From Vibrio hepatarius (GTDB lineage Bacteria > Pseudomonadota > Gammaproteobacteria > Enterobacterales > Vibrionaceae): 64,000 nucleotides of DNA. The stretch is taken from contig NZ_JAHKPM010000055.1 of the NCBI RefSeq assembly GCF_018860525.1, positions 1 to 64,000 on the forward strand. The letters run 5' to 3'. Both the position numbers and the translations under genes were made by a program. The stretch's first letter is position 1. Every line of letters begins with the position of its first letter. Shown one piece after another: positions 38,034-47,508 of the stretch. The notes below the pieces were generated by a model that saw only the letters and a program-made list of their open reading frames with translations, did no database searches and had not been told where the DNA came from.

Positions 38034-39395
38034 TTAACAAATAACTTTTACTGCTAAACCACCTTGCGATGTCTCGCGGTATTTAGCATTCATGTCTTTA
38101 CCTGTTTCAAGCATAGTTTCTATGACTTTATCTAATGACACTGTTGGTGCAGAAGACCGACGCAATGCCATTCGTGTTGAGTTAATAGCCTTAACTGCTG
38201 CGATGCCATTGCGTTCAATACAAGGTACCTGAACTTGACCTGCCACGGGATCACACGTCAAGCCTAAATTGTGCTCCATTGCGATTTCTGCTGCCATACA
38301 CACTTGTTCCGGGCTACCACCCATAAGTTCAGCTAGACCTGCTGCTGCCATAGAACATGCAACGCCGACTTCCCCTTGGCATCCTACTTCAGCTCCCGAT
38401 ATCGAAGCATTCCGTTTGTATAGACCACCAATAGCCCCAGAAGCGGCGAAGTATCGGAGGTAATCTTTTTCAGTGACGGTCTGAATGAATTTATCATAGT
38501 ATGCAAGTACAGATGGAATAATACCACACGCACCATTGGTTGGGGCGGTGACGACACGACCACCGGCTGCATTTTCTTCATTAACAGCAAAGGCAAACAT
38601 ATTGACCCAGTCCACGACTGACATAGGGTCATTGGTGGTTTTTTCTGAAGTAAGTAGCAGTTGACGAAGGGCTGCTGCGCGGCGAGGTACTCGTAATGGG
38701 CCTGGAAGAATACCTTCAGTATTCATACCACGCTCCATACATTCACGCATCGTTTTCCAGATGTTGGCAAAGTAGGTACGAGTCTCTTCTTCTGAATGTA
38801 ACACTGCTTGGTTTTTCATGACTAAAGTGCTGATTGAAAGACCATTTTCTTTACATTGATTGACCAATTCTTCGGCGGTAGTAAACTCGAAAGGGGCTTT
38901 AATGGCACTTTGCTTTTCTTTACCAAAGCTTTCTTCATCAACAATGAAACCACCACCGATAGAGTAGTAGGTCTTAGAGTAGATTTTTTCATCTTCCATC
39001 CAAGCATGAATTTGCATACCGTTCTCATGCAATGCAAGGTTAGTTTTGTGGAAGGTCATTGCTCCATCTTTAGGGAAAGAAACAGTGTGACAATGCATAC
39101 CTACAGGAAGGCGTTCTGTCTCCTCGACCCTTGAAATGAAGCTAGGAATAGAATCTATATCGACTTTTTCGGGAGTATTACCAGCAAGACCCATGATAAT
39201 GGCGATATCAGTATGGTGACCTTTCCCTGTCAGTGATAGCGAACCATAAACGTCAACGGTGACTTTAGTAATGTCGCGCAATTTTCCCATTGAGCGTAAA
39301 TCATCAATAAATTCTTTACCCGCTTTCATTGGGCCAACAGTGTGAGAACTGGAAGGACCAACACCGACTTTATAGATGTCGAAAACACTAATCAT
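38034..39395 (-). CDS. sdaA: L-serine dehydratase (iron-sulfur type)
   Basis: SdaA deaminates L-serine to pyruvate with a 4Fe-4S cluster. Starting at [19 protein letters not shown] (39395), which follows GAGGAAATCGAT, it is 453 residues. The open frame extends upstream through a terminator and is not coding there. The beta domain has SSSHTVGPM, the alpha domain has [14 protein letters not shown], and the cluster cysteines fit in [12 protein letters not shown] and LTCDPV. It lies downstream of the serine permease, so uptake and breakdown are linked. Confidence 0.95.
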   Translation of the reverse strand: MISVFDIYKVGVGPSSSHTVGPMKAGKEFIDDLRSMGKLRDITKVTVDVYGSLSLTGKGHHTDIAIIMGLAGNTPEKVDIDSIPSFISRVEETERLPVGMHCHTVSFPKDGAMTFHKTNLALHENGMQIHAWMEDEKIYSKTYYSIGGGFIVDEESFGKEKQSAIKAPFEFTTAEELVNQCKENGLSISTLVMKNQAVLHSEEETRTYFANIWKTMRECMERGMNTEGILPGPLRVPRRAAALRQLLLTSEKTTNDPMSVVDWVNMFAFAVNEENAAGGRVVTAPTNGACGIIPSVLAYYDKFIQTVTEKDYLRYFAASGAIGGLYKRNASISGAEVGCQGEVGVACSMAAAGLAELMGGSPEQVCMAAEIAMEHNLGLTCDPVAGQVQVPCIERNGIAAVKAINSTRMALRRSSAPTVSLDKVIETMLETGKDMNAKYRETSQGGLAVKVIC

Positions 39396-39413
39396 ATCGA
39401 TTTCCTCAAAACA

Positions 39414-39440
39414 AAACCTCCCAGATAGGATGGGAGGTTT
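39414..39440 (-). terminator. Terminator-like hairpin between sdaC and sdaA
   Basis: AAACCTCCCA pairs perfectly with TGGGAGGTTT around a 7-base loop, followed in the minus direction by TTTTGTTTTG. It lies just before the sdaA ribosome binding site and downstream of sdaC, so it would lower sdaA expression from the sdaC promoter. Confidence 0.88.
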
Positions 39441-39486
39441 ATTATTATCGTTATATTTTTTCTCAACCACTTATACAGTGAAGTGG

Positions 39487-40740
39487 TTAAAACGCGCCGT
39501 AGATTACCGAAGTAATGGCTGCAAAGCCACAGATAGCTGTGAAAATCTGTACTGACAGAGAAGTTTTGTATTTTTTCATTGCTGGTACAGTTTGCATAGC
39601 AATAACAGGTAATAGAAACAAAATTGCTGCAATCATAGGTGCCCCCATGGTCTCAATCATGTCAAGGATACTTGGATTTATGATAGCGACGATCCAAGTT
39701 GTAATGACGATAAAGAGTAAAGAGCCTTTTTCTACAACGTTTCTTGGAGCTTTTGAACGAGACTTAATTAAACCGACAAGACCTTCATGTGCTCCAAGAA
39801 AATGACCGAAGTAGCTTGATGTGATTGCTGCAAACGCAACTAGCGGACCTAAGTATGAAATAAGGGGTGACTCATGTGCGTTCGCAAGATATGACAATAC
39901 GGATATATTCTGTTCTTTTGCCATAGCTAGCTGTTCTGGTGAAAGTGATAAGACAACGGAGAAAACGAAAAACATCACGAAACCCATCAGCATCATTGCT
40001 GCGCCACCAGTTATGGTATCTGTTTTTCTTACCGCGTTATCGCCATGTTTTAGCCGCTGTTCTTTCGCAAACTGAGAAATGATTGGACTGTGATTAAATG
40101 AAAACACAATAATTGGAATGGCAAGCCATACAACCACAGGCATGGCAGACCAATCCGGTGTAATTTCAACCATAGAGCTGTTCCAATCAGGAATGAGGTA
40201 GAAAGATAGAGCGAGTAGAATGAATACTAATGGATAAACCATCGCTGATGTCGCTCTTAGCATCAATTCTTTACCAAATACCACACCTGCTGTCATTGAT
40301 GTAATAAGCGCCCCAGAAAGTAGCCATCTAGGTATAGATTCCATGCCAATTTGGTTAACTAGAAATGAATCTACCGTATTTGTGATGCCGACTCCGTAGA
40401 TGAGAACGATGGGATAAATGGCGAAAAAGTAGGCGAAAGTGATAAGGTTTGCGCCAGTTTTACCAAAATGCTCTTCTACTGTGTCAGTGATATCTGCATT
40501 GGGGTTTTTAGCAGAAAGTACAAAGCGTGCAAGGGATTTATGAGCGAACCAAGTCATAGGAGCCGCGATGAGTGCTAGGATAACTAATGGCCAAAAACCA
40601 CCAGCTCCGGCTTTTATTGGTAAAAAAAGCACACCAGCGCCTACTGCAGTGCCAAACAGTGATAGGCACCAAGTGAAGTCTTTGTAAGTAAACTTACTAG
40701 ACGATTGTACGGCAGAAGCCGCAGAATTTGTAGGATTCAT
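39487..40740 (-). CDS. sdaC: Serine/proton symporter
   Basis: A 417-residue HAAAP-family permease with about 11 membrane segments. The hallmark GTAVGAGVLFLPIKAG lies near residue 30, and the sequence is colinear with SdaC/STP proteins that import serine with protons. I start at ATG 40740 (MNPTNSAAS) behind GAG; the frame runs 21 codons further without a better site. The next gene in transcription, sdaA, uses the imported serine, but a terminator lies between the two. Confidence 0.92.
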   Translation of the reverse strand: MNPTNSAASAVQSSSKFTYKDFTWCLSLFGTAVGAGVLFLPIKAGAGGFWPLVILALIAAPMTWFAHKSLARFVLSAKNPNADITDTVEEHFGKTGANLITFAYFFAIYPIVLIYGVGITNTVDSFLVNQIGMESIPRWLLSGALITSMTAGVVFGKELMLRATSAMVYPLVFILLALSFYLIPDWNSSMVEITPDWSAMPVVVWLAIPIIVFSFNHSPIISQFAKEQRLKHGDNAVRKTDTITGGAAMMLMGFVMFFVFSVVLSLSPEQLAMAKEQNISVLSYLANAHESPLISYLGPLVAFAAITSSYFGHFLGAHEGLVGLIKSRSKAPRNVVEKGSLLFIVITTWIVAIINPSILDMIETMGAPMIAAILFLLPVIAMQTVPAMKKYKTSLSVQIFTAICGFAAITSVIYGAF

Positions 40741-41014
40741 TTTATAATACTCATTTTGGGAACAGGAAATAAGTTGCGTGCAATTTTGCACAAAATATTG
40801 CACAAAAAATAGATCTAAATCATTAATTGATACGAGTGATGGTATAATAAGTGAAAAACAAGAATTTGTTCACGAAATTAATGAGTTTACTATGATTTTT
40901 GCTAATGGATTTAATAATAAAAACTAATGCATGTGCGTAAAAGTAAGTGGGTCAGCAAATGTGTCATTAGTTTATACGAAATGTTGATTCATTAATGAAA
41001 ACGCTAAATGTGAG

Positions 41015-41620
41015 TTAGGAATGCATTATATGTTTTTGCATGGCGTGGATTATTTGTGCTGTCATTCCCCAAATAAAGTGTTTCTCGTAAGATAGGCCAA
41101 ATACGCGATGGGAGTCATTTTGTAAATGGAAGCATTCACTGTGAAGGTACTGCCTATCTAACACTATAGATACAGGGACTTCGAAGACTTCATCGACTTC
41201 ATTTTTATCTATGTTAATTTGATAGTTCGGAGAAACGAAGGCTAAAAACGGAGTGACAGTAAAATGGCTGATGGTGATGAGTTCGGGCATTTGGCCAAAA
41301 ATAGTGATTTCATTTATTGGAATTCCAATTTCTTCGTAAGTTTCTCGCAGGGCAGTATCGGCAAGGGAAGTGTCACTTTTTTCGTGTTTTCCTCCCGGAA
41401 AGCTAACCTGCCCAGGGTGGTGTTTAAGGTGTTTTGCTCGTTTAGTAAATATGATGTTAAGACCTGCTCTGCGTTCTACAAACCCAATTAATACTGAAGC
41501 CTTGCGTAATGAATTGCGTGGGACGTGAGCAACACGTCTCAAGGTTTCTTGATGATAGCCGACAGTTTGCTGTAACTGAAACTTCTGAATGATCTGGTTT
41601 TTATTGAGCTCTGACAACAC
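41015..41620 (-). CDS. nudL: CoA pyrophosphatase (Nudix hydrolase)
   Basis: The 201-residue protein has the Nudix box in FPGGKHEKSDTS followed by ALRETYEEIGI. The upstream segment (R-AGLNIIFTKRAKHLKHHPGQ) is characteristic of the NudL/YeaB subgroup that cleaves coenzyme A. The start is a GTG at 41620 behind AAGGAGA. It is divergent from the H-NOX gene. Confidence 0.88.
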   Translation of the reverse strand: MLSELNKNQIIQKFQLQQTVGYHQETLRRVAHVPRNSLRKASVLIGFVERRAGLNIIFTKRAKHLKHHPGQVSFPGGKHEKSDTSLADTALRETYEEIGIPINEITIFGQMPELITISHFTVTPFLAFVSPNYQINIDKNEVDEVFEVPVSIVLDRQYLHSECFHLQNDSHRVFGLSYEKHFIWGMTAQIIHAMQKHIMHS

Positions 41621-41704
41621 TTTAGCTCGCTCTCCTTATTTGAAAAACTTAACTTTATGATACATGCTTGATAGACCTCCATATTACTAAGGATAGCTCA
41701 TTCT

Positions 41705-42259
41705 ATGAAAGGTATTATCTTCACAGAGTTTATGGATTTGGTCGAGGAGAAATTTGGCTTAGATGCTCTTGATCAACTACTTTCTGATGCTGGTGATGAA
41801 GGCGTCTACACAGCAGTTGGCAGCTACGATCATAAAGATCTGGTACGCTTAATTGTACAACTCAGTAAGCAAACAGGTATAGATGCAGAAGAATTGCAGC
41901 GAGTGTTTGGTCAATCTGTGTTTGAGAATCTTTACCAATCCTTACCGGAAAGAAGCAGTTTACAAAGTTGTAAAAACTCACTCCAATTTATTCGTTTAGT
42001 TGAGGACTATATTCATGTCGAGGTGAAAAAGCTGTACCAAGAAGCTAAACCGCCGCGATTTGAATTTATTTCTGAAAGCGAAACAGAAATGGTTTTTGAT
42101 TACAAAAGTGCTCGTTGTATGTCTCATGTTTGTCTTGGACTGATTGAAGGCTGCGCGAAACATTTTGGTGAAGTTGTCGATATCGTATTACATAACAATG
42201 ATAAAAGCGGTAATGATGTGAGATTTAAAGTCGCAGTTGTAGGGAAAATAGATGAGTAG
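41705..42259 (+). CDS. H-NOX heme nitric-oxide sensor
   Basis: A 184-residue stand-alone H-NOX protein. The proximal heme ligand is His104 (DYIHVEV), and the heme-propionate motif YxSxR is Tyr133-Ser135-Arg137 (YKSAR). Facultative gammaproteobacterial H-NOX proteins bind NO and control an adjacent kinase. The pocket composition suggests NO rather than O2, since I see no distal Tyr in the expected place, but this is inferred. It overlaps the kinase start by 8 bp. Confidence 0.93.
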   Translation: MKGIIFTEFMDLVEEKFGLDALDQLLSDAGDEGVYTAVGSYDHKDLVRLIVQLSKQTGIDAEELQRVFGQSVFENLYQSLPERSSLQSCKNSLQFIRLVEDYIHVEVKKLYQEAKPPRFEFISESETEMVFDYKSARCMSHVCLGLIEGCAKHFGEVVDIVLHNNDKSGNDVRFKVAVVGKIDE

Positions 42260-43946
42260 CCAAGGTGCTATTGAACGAAAACTTATCAGAGAAATTGCCG
42301 CGCGCAAGCAAGCTGAATTACTTCTAGAGAAAAAAAGTTTCGAACTGTATGAAGCTAACCAACAGCTACACCTTGTTTTAGGGGAACTGCAAAGACAAAC
42401 AAACATTGACTTGCACAAACTTCAGTTTGAAGAACAGATTAATGAAACCCTTCTCTACTTTGGTAGGGCATTTTTAAGCCGTACGTTAGATGATGGATTG
42501 TTAGCGAGTTTGCTCGAGCGTTTGGATGCATCGTCAGCATTATGTAATTCAGGAGTTTTTCTTACTTTAGATACGGTATCAACGGTAAAAGCCAGTCAAT
42601 TCGGTTGTATTAAAACGGAAAATGTTGAAGCGATTAAGCCTTTTGCGGAATGGAAGGATGGCCAACTTTCTATTCCTTTAGAAGCTGAGCATGAGGTGGT
42701 CGGTGAAATATCAGTTTTAGTGGTTGATAAAGATATAGATGCTGACTTCGTGGTAAGCCAGGTACGTCTAATTGCCGACATCTTGTGCAGTGCTATTAAC
42801 CGGCAAATTATATTAACCAGTAATGAACAAGCAAGAACTCGGGCAGAAGAGTCTGAAAGGGCAACTAAAGAATTTGTGGCTATGATAAACCACGAGCTAA
42901 GAACACCGCTTAATGGTCTTTTAGGTAGTGCTGAACTACTTTCAGATACCACTCTGGATGAAGAACAGCGAACGTTCCTTACCAATCTTTCTCACTCGGG
43001 AGAATTGCTCCGTCACATCATCAACGATATTCTTGATTTCAGTAAGATGAATGCAGGTATGATGGAACTGATTCCCTCTCAGTTTGCTAAGGCAGATCTG
43101 ATAGGCATGTTAGAAAGTGTATTTACGAATAGGGCACTTGATAAGGGAATTGAATTTAAAGTCTACTGCCCAAAAAATGTGCCTGCATGTTTAATTGGTG
43201 ACTTTGAACGTATATGTCAGGTTTTAATCAATGTGATTGGTAATGCTATTAAGTTTACAGTAGAGGGTGGTGTAAACATTGATATCAAGTGGAAAAATGG
43301 CAAGCTTGTCGTGCAGGTTAAAGATACAGGGCTAGGTATTCCTGAGGAAGCTAAAGCGCTTTTATTCGCTCCTTTTGTACAAGCTGATTTAACTGCAAAG
43401 CGCAAGTTTGAAGGTACGGGTTTAGGTTTGGCAATTTGCAAAAACTTAATTGCTTTAATGGATGGAGAAATTAGCTTTATCAGCAAACTTGGTGTGGGTA
43501 CCCAGTTTGATATTATTATCCCCCTCAAAGTTTCTACTGATAAGGAAATGAAATCAGAACAATATGACAAAGGGGCCGTAAAACAATTGGATTTGCTTTC
43601 GATTCTAGTCGTAGATGACATTCGAATGAATCAAGTGATTTTCAACCAAATGATGCGTAAAATATCGATTGTTCCAGACATTGCTTCTAATGGTATAGAG
43701 GCGATTAAGTCTGCATCAGAGCATGATTACGACATCATTTTTATGGATTGTCGAATGCCTGAAATGGATGGATTTGAAGCGACAGCATATTTGCGTGGAC
43801 AGAAATACGTTAAGCCAATTATCGCGTTGACGGCTGGTACGACTCTTGAGGAGCGTGAAAAGTGTATCCAAAGCGGCATGGATGATATATTGAGTAAGCC
43901 ATATACCGCCAAAGAGCTAAAGTTAATGATTGAAAAATGGGCTTAA
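42252..43946 (+). CDS. H-NOX-associated hybrid sensor histidine kinase
   Basis: The 564-residue soluble kinase has no membrane segment. Residues 1-65 are a likely coiled coil and 70-190 a GAF-like region. The HisKA domain carries His214 in INHELRTPL. The ATPase domain has the N box near Asn331 and G boxes DTGLGIPEE and GTGLGLAI. The C-terminal receiver has phospho-acceptor Asp499 in FMDCRMPEMDG. The layout matches kinases such as HqsK of Vibrio harveyi and HnoK, which H-NOX inhibits when NO is bound. No phosphotransfer partner gene lies next to it. Confidence 0.9.
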   Translation: MSSQGAIERKLIREIAARKQAELLLEKKSFELYEANQQLHLVLGELQRQTNIDLHKLQFEEQINETLLYFGRAFLSRTLDDGLLASLLERLDASSALCNSGVFLTLDTVSTVKASQFGCIKTENVEAIKPFAEWKDGQLSIPLEAEHEVVGEISVLVVDKDIDADFVVSQVRLIADILCSAINRQIILTSNEQARTRAEESERATKEFVAMINHELRTPLNGLLGSAELLSDTTLDEEQRTFLTNLSHSGELLRHIINDILDFSKMNAGMMELIPSQFAKADLIGMLESVFTNRALDKGIEFKVYCPKNVPACLIGDFERICQVLINVIGNAIKFTVEGGVNIDIKWKNGKLVVQVKDTGLGIPEEAKALLFAPFVQADLTAKRKFEGTGLGLAICKNLIALMDGEISFISKLGVGTQFDIIIPLKVSTDKEMKSEQYDKGAVKQLDLLSILVVDDIRMNQVIFNQMMRKISIVPDIASNGIEAIKSASEHDYDIIFMDCRMPEMDGFEATAYLRGQKYVKPIIALTAGTTLEEREKCIQSGMDDILSKPYTAKELKLMIEKWA

Positions 43947-43957
43947 ACTTACACCCT

Positions 43958-45328
43958 CTAATTTGCTTCCAATACAGGTAAAATACGACAAAGCTTATCG
44001 AGCGTTTCTTGGTACTCATCACAGCTTTTGCTGTCGGCAATGAGCCCCCCTCCTGCCCATACGTAAAGATGGTTAGCTTCGGCAATGAGTGTTCGTATTG
44101 TAATACTCGTGTCCATGGCACCATGTCGGCTGATGTAGCCAATACTGCCACAATAGGCACTGCGACGATGCGGCTCGAGTTCTTCAATAATCTCCATCGC
44201 TCTGATCTTGGGGGCCCCTGTAATCGACCCACCAGGAAAGCTTGCACGTAGCAAATCTGTCGGTGAATAGCCTTCACCTAATTCCGCGCGAATCGTGCTT
44301 ACTAGGTGATGGACAGCGGGAAAGCTCTCGATTTCAAAAAGTTTAGGAACATGAACGGTGCCGGGTTTAGCAACTCGACCTATATCGTTTCGTAGAAGAT
44401 CTACGATCATGAGGTTTTCGGCGTGATCTTTTTCCGCATTAGCTAGTTCATGGGCATGTGCTGAATCGATATCAGTACATGTGTGTCTTGGTCGTGTCCC
44501 CTTTATCGGTTTAGCTTCTATATAACGATTGTTGACTTGTAAAAATCGTTCAGGTGATACACTTAAAATTGCGCTATTTTCAATTCGAATGAAAGCTGAG
44601 AATGGCCCTTGATTGAATGCATCGAGCTTTTGGTATGCTTGCCATTCGCAGCCGATGAACTGAGCATTAAATCTTTGAGCAAGGTTTATCTGATAGCAGT
44701 CCCCAGCGTTCAAGTAATTTTTCACTTTAGAAAAGCGATCCACATATTCCTGTTTAGTCATATTGGACTGCCATTCAGTTGTCAGAACAAAATCTAGGGT
44801 GGGTTCTGAAACTTGGTTCATCAACCAGTCATAATGAGTGTTAGCATTTTTTCCAGTGACGTAAGCTGCTTTCTTATGATGATCGACAACAATAGCCCAT
44901 TGGTAAAGTCCAACCGCCATATCAGGCGTGGATAAATCCTGCTGAGCTATTTGCGGTAAAAGTTCAACTCTTCTTCCTAAGTCATAGGAAAAGTAGCCTA
45001 ATGCCCCCCCAATGAAGGGGAGGTCGCCTTGGTAGTCTAGCTTTGGTAACCATTTCTCTTGCTGCTTTTCTAGCAGGCTAAAAGGGTCGTCAGATGATTC
45101 GACTTGTCCATTGGGGCTGATAATTTGTGTTGTTTGGCCATATGTTATCAATTTAACCAAAGGTTCGGCGACCAAAATATCGAAACGGCTGTCGACGTGT
45201 GCTTGTGACGCAGAGCGTAGAAGCATAGCCCAAGGCCTTGATGCAATCTTACTAAAGAGCTGAATTGAAAGCTCCGGGTGATAGTTAATAGGCTTGATTT
45301 CTAGGCAATTTGACGTCTTTTGATTCAT
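43958..45328 (-). CDS. pabB: Aminodeoxychorismate synthase component I
   Basis: PabB converts chorismate to 4-amino-4-deoxychorismate for folate. The sequence shows the chorismate-enzyme core with YQINLAQRF, KPIKGTRPRH, DLLRNDIGR and PGGSITGAPKIRAM. The Lys in PIKGT is the covalent catalytic residue typical of PabB; TrpE has Ala at this place, as seen in PIAGT here. I use ATG 45328 (456 residues); a TTG six codons upstream is the alternative. It is convergent with the kinase gene, only 11 bp apart. Confidence 0.93.
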   Translation of the reverse strand: MNQKTSNCLEIKPINYHPELSIQLFSKIASRPWAMLLRSASQAHVDSRFDILVAEPLVKLITYGQTTQIISPNGQVESSDDPFSLLEKQQEKWLPKLDYQGDLPFIGGALGYFSYDLGRRVELLPQIAQQDLSTPDMAVGLYQWAIVVDHHKKAAYVTGKNANTHYDWLMNQVSEPTLDFVLTTEWQSNMTKQEYVDRFSKVKNYLNAGDCYQINLAQRFNAQFIGCEWQAYQKLDAFNQGPFSAFIRIENSAILSVSPERFLQVNNRYIEAKPIKGTRPRHTCTDIDSAHAHELANAEKDHAENLMIVDLLRNDIGRVAKPGTVHVPKLFEIESFPAVHHLVSTIRAELGEGYSPTDLLRASFPGGSITGAPKIRAMEIIEELEPHRRSAYCGSIGYISRHGAMDTSITIRTLIAEANHLYVWAGGGLIADSKSCDEYQETLDKLCRILPVLEAN

Positions 45329-45530
45329 TTGTTTTTTTTGTGACAAAGAGATGGTTGACTACATAGCAAGAGAAGTAAAGCAAGAGTATCATAATGCGAC
45401 CTATCGCCGCTACAATGACGTTTATAATAACAAGATAGTCTCAGCTCATCTAAACTTGTGATTATACACAAGAGTATAAGCTCAGCTATATAGCGGTATA
45501 AAAGGCAGCATAACTATAACGAGGCATGCA

Positions 45531-47048
45531 ATGACGGTAATTCGCAAGCAAGATGTAATCAGCAGTGTGGCTGATGCACTTCAATATATTTCTTACTATC
45601 ACCCTCTAGACTTTGTTCAAGCCCTTGAAAAAGCCTACCACAAAGAGGAGAGTCAAGCGGCCAAAGATGCCATTGCTCAAATCCTAATTAACTCTCGTAT
45701 GTCTGCAGAAGGCCACCGGCCGATTTGCCAAGATACGGGTATTGTGACCTGTTTTGTCAATATCGGGATGAGTGTCCAATGGGATAGTACAGATATGACG
45801 GTACAGCAGATGGTCGATGAAGGCGTTCGGCAGGCATACACTAATCCTGACAATCCGCTGAGGGCATCTATTTTGCTAGATCCAGCAGGAAAACGTATCA
45901 ATACCAAAGATAACACCCCAGCAGTGGTTCATATTTCGATGGTTCCGGGAAACAAAGTCGACATACAGATCGCAGCAAAAGGTGGTGGTTCTGAGAATAA
46001 GACTAAGATGGTTATGCTTAACCCATCTGATGATATAGCTGAGTGGGTTGAGAAAACCTTACCAACCATGGGTGCCGGTTGGTGCCCACCGGGTATGTTG
46101 GGTATAGGTATTGGTGGGACTGCGGAAAAAGCGGCAGTTTTGGCTAAAGAGTCTTTGATGGGGCATATCGATATTCAGGAGTTGATCGATCGTGGACCTC
46201 AGAATGCAGAAGAAGAGCTTCGTCTGGATATCTTTAATCGAGTCAACAAGCTTGGTATCGGTGCTCAAGGCTTGGGAGGTTTGACGACAGTAGTTGACGT
46301 TAAAATCAACACAGCTCCAACTCATGCAGCCTCAAAACCAGTTTGCCTTATTCCCAATTGTGCAGCGACTCGCCATGTACACTTCACACTTGATGGAACA
46401 GGTCCGGCAGAGCTAATACCCCCTAAATTGGAAGATTGGCCAAAAATCACTTGGGAAGCCGGTACAAATACACGTCGTGTTAATTTAGACACAGTCACTA
46501 AAGCAGATGTTGAGCAATGGAAAACAGGTGAGACAGTCCTACTATCGGGTAAGATTCTGACGGGCCGTGATGCAGCCCATAAACGTATCCAAGGAATGAT
46601 CGCAAGCGGTGAAGGTTTACCTAAAGGCATTGATCTTAAGGGTAAGTTTATCTATTACGTTGGTCCTGTCGATGCAGTAGGAGATGAAGCGGTTGGCCCA
46701 GCGGGCCCAACAACTTCTACTCGTATGGATAAATTTACCGATATGATGCTTGAAGAGGTAGGCATCATGGGTATGATTGGTAAAGCCGAGCGTGGACCAG
46801 CTACCGTTGAATCGATTAAAAAGCACAAAGCTGTGTATTTAATGGCAGTTGGTGGTGCTGCTTATCTGGTTGCTAAAGCGGTTAAAAAAGCCAAAGTGGT
46901 CGCATTTGAAGATTTGGGTATGGAAGCGATTTATGAGTTTGAAGTCGAAGACATGCCAGTGACTGTTGCTGTGGATTCTAATGGGACGAATGTTCATCAA
47001 ATTGGTCCAGATACTTGGAAGGTTAAGATTCAGGAAATGGAATCGTAA
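45531..47048 (+). CDS. fumA: Class I fumarate hydratase (iron-sulfur)
   Basis: A 505-residue class I fumarase with a 4Fe-4S cluster that interconverts fumarate and malate. The N-terminal part has RPICQDTGI, the cluster Cys of the family; the middle has GAGWCPPG and GIGIGGTAE, and the C-terminal barrel has GPAGPTTSTRMD. The start follows GAGG. An inverted repeat CTTGTG-N6-CACAAG at 45455-45472 in the upstream region may be a regulator site. A strong terminator follows. Confidence 0.93.
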   Translation: MTVIRKQDVISSVADALQYISYYHPLDFVQALEKAYHKEESQAAKDAIAQILINSRMSAEGHRPICQDTGIVTCFVNIGMSVQWDSTDMTVQQMVDEGVRQAYTNPDNPLRASILLDPAGKRINTKDNTPAVVHISMVPGNKVDIQIAAKGGGSENKTKMVMLNPSDDIAEWVEKTLPTMGAGWCPPGMLGIGIGGTAEKAAVLAKESLMGHIDIQELIDRGPQNAEEELRLDIFNRVNKLGIGAQGLGGLTTVVDVKINTAPTHAASKPVCLIPNCAATRHVHFTLDGTGPAELIPPKLEDWPKITWEAGTNTRRVNLDTVTKADVEQWKTGETVLLSGKILTGRDAAHKRIQGMIASGEGLPKGIDLKGKFIYYVGPVDAVGDEAVGPAGPTTSTRMDKFTDMMLEEVGIMGMIGKAERGPATVESIKKHKAVYLMAVGGAAYLVAKAVKKAKVVAFEDLGMEAIYEFEVEDMPVTVAVDSNGTNVHQIGPDTWKVKIQEMES

Positions 47049-47101
47049 TAAGACTTGTCTTTGTACGCACTGTCAATATTATAGGTATACAAAGGTTATA
47101 G

Positions 47102-47126
47102 GGTGTAGCTTAGCTGCACCTTTTTT
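47102..47126 (+). terminator. fumA terminator
   Basis: GGTGTAGC pairs with GCTGCACC (one G-T pair) around a 3-base loop and is followed by six T residues. Confidence 0.92.
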
Positions 47127-47167
47127 ATATGGTATCTATTTGAAGGTATATGACTTCAGGAGTATTT

Positions 47168-47353
47168 ATGCCGCGATTTATTCGAATTTTGCAAACGATT
47201 ATTGCTGTTTTTATAGGGTGCTTTGTTGGCTATGACATGATTTTTTATGGTGTGAGTGTATTCGATCAAAAATACGTTCGCCTAACTCTAGTCCTGTTTG
47301 TTCTTTTAGAACTTGCTTTGTTCGTGATCTATAAACTTATCGAGGATGATTAA
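47168..47353 (+). CDS. Small two-helix membrane protein
   Basis: A 61-residue protein starting at ATG 47168 behind CAGGAG. It has two hydrophobic segments (about 7-28 and 36-56) and an acidic tail. The arrangement recalls DUF2970 proteins, but I am not sure of the match. It sits 42 bp after the fumA terminator and before an 18-bp tandem repeat. Confidence 0.6.
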   Translation: MPRFIRILQTIIAVFIGCFVGYDMIFYGVSVFDQKYVRLTLVLFVLLELALFVIYKLIEDD

Positions 47354-47356
47354 AAG

Positions 47357-47410
47357 CGAGCTAAAGCCATTTATCGAGCTAAAGCCATTTATCGAGCTAA
47401 AGCCATTTAT
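47357..47410. repeat. 18-bp tandem repeat, three exact copies
   Basis: The unit cgagctaaagccatttat occurs three times without change at 47357-47374, 47375-47392 and 47393-47410. It begins four bases after the stop of the small membrane gene and lies about 100 bp before ycjX. Identical copies point to recent slippage, so the copy number may vary between strains. Confidence 0.95.
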
Positions 47411-47508
47411 ATAGTCACCCCCCAAAATAGCTTCGACACTTCTATTCACATTAAGGGGTTATTCATCTTTGATTAAGGTTGTTTTAGCTAGAATAAGTGA
47501 GAGTTTAA

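Noticed and set aside
45455-45472. CRP-like site before fumA
   Set aside because: The palindrome CTTGTG-N6-CACAAG does not fit the TGTGA-N6-TCACA spacing; kept only as an unnamed inverted repeat.
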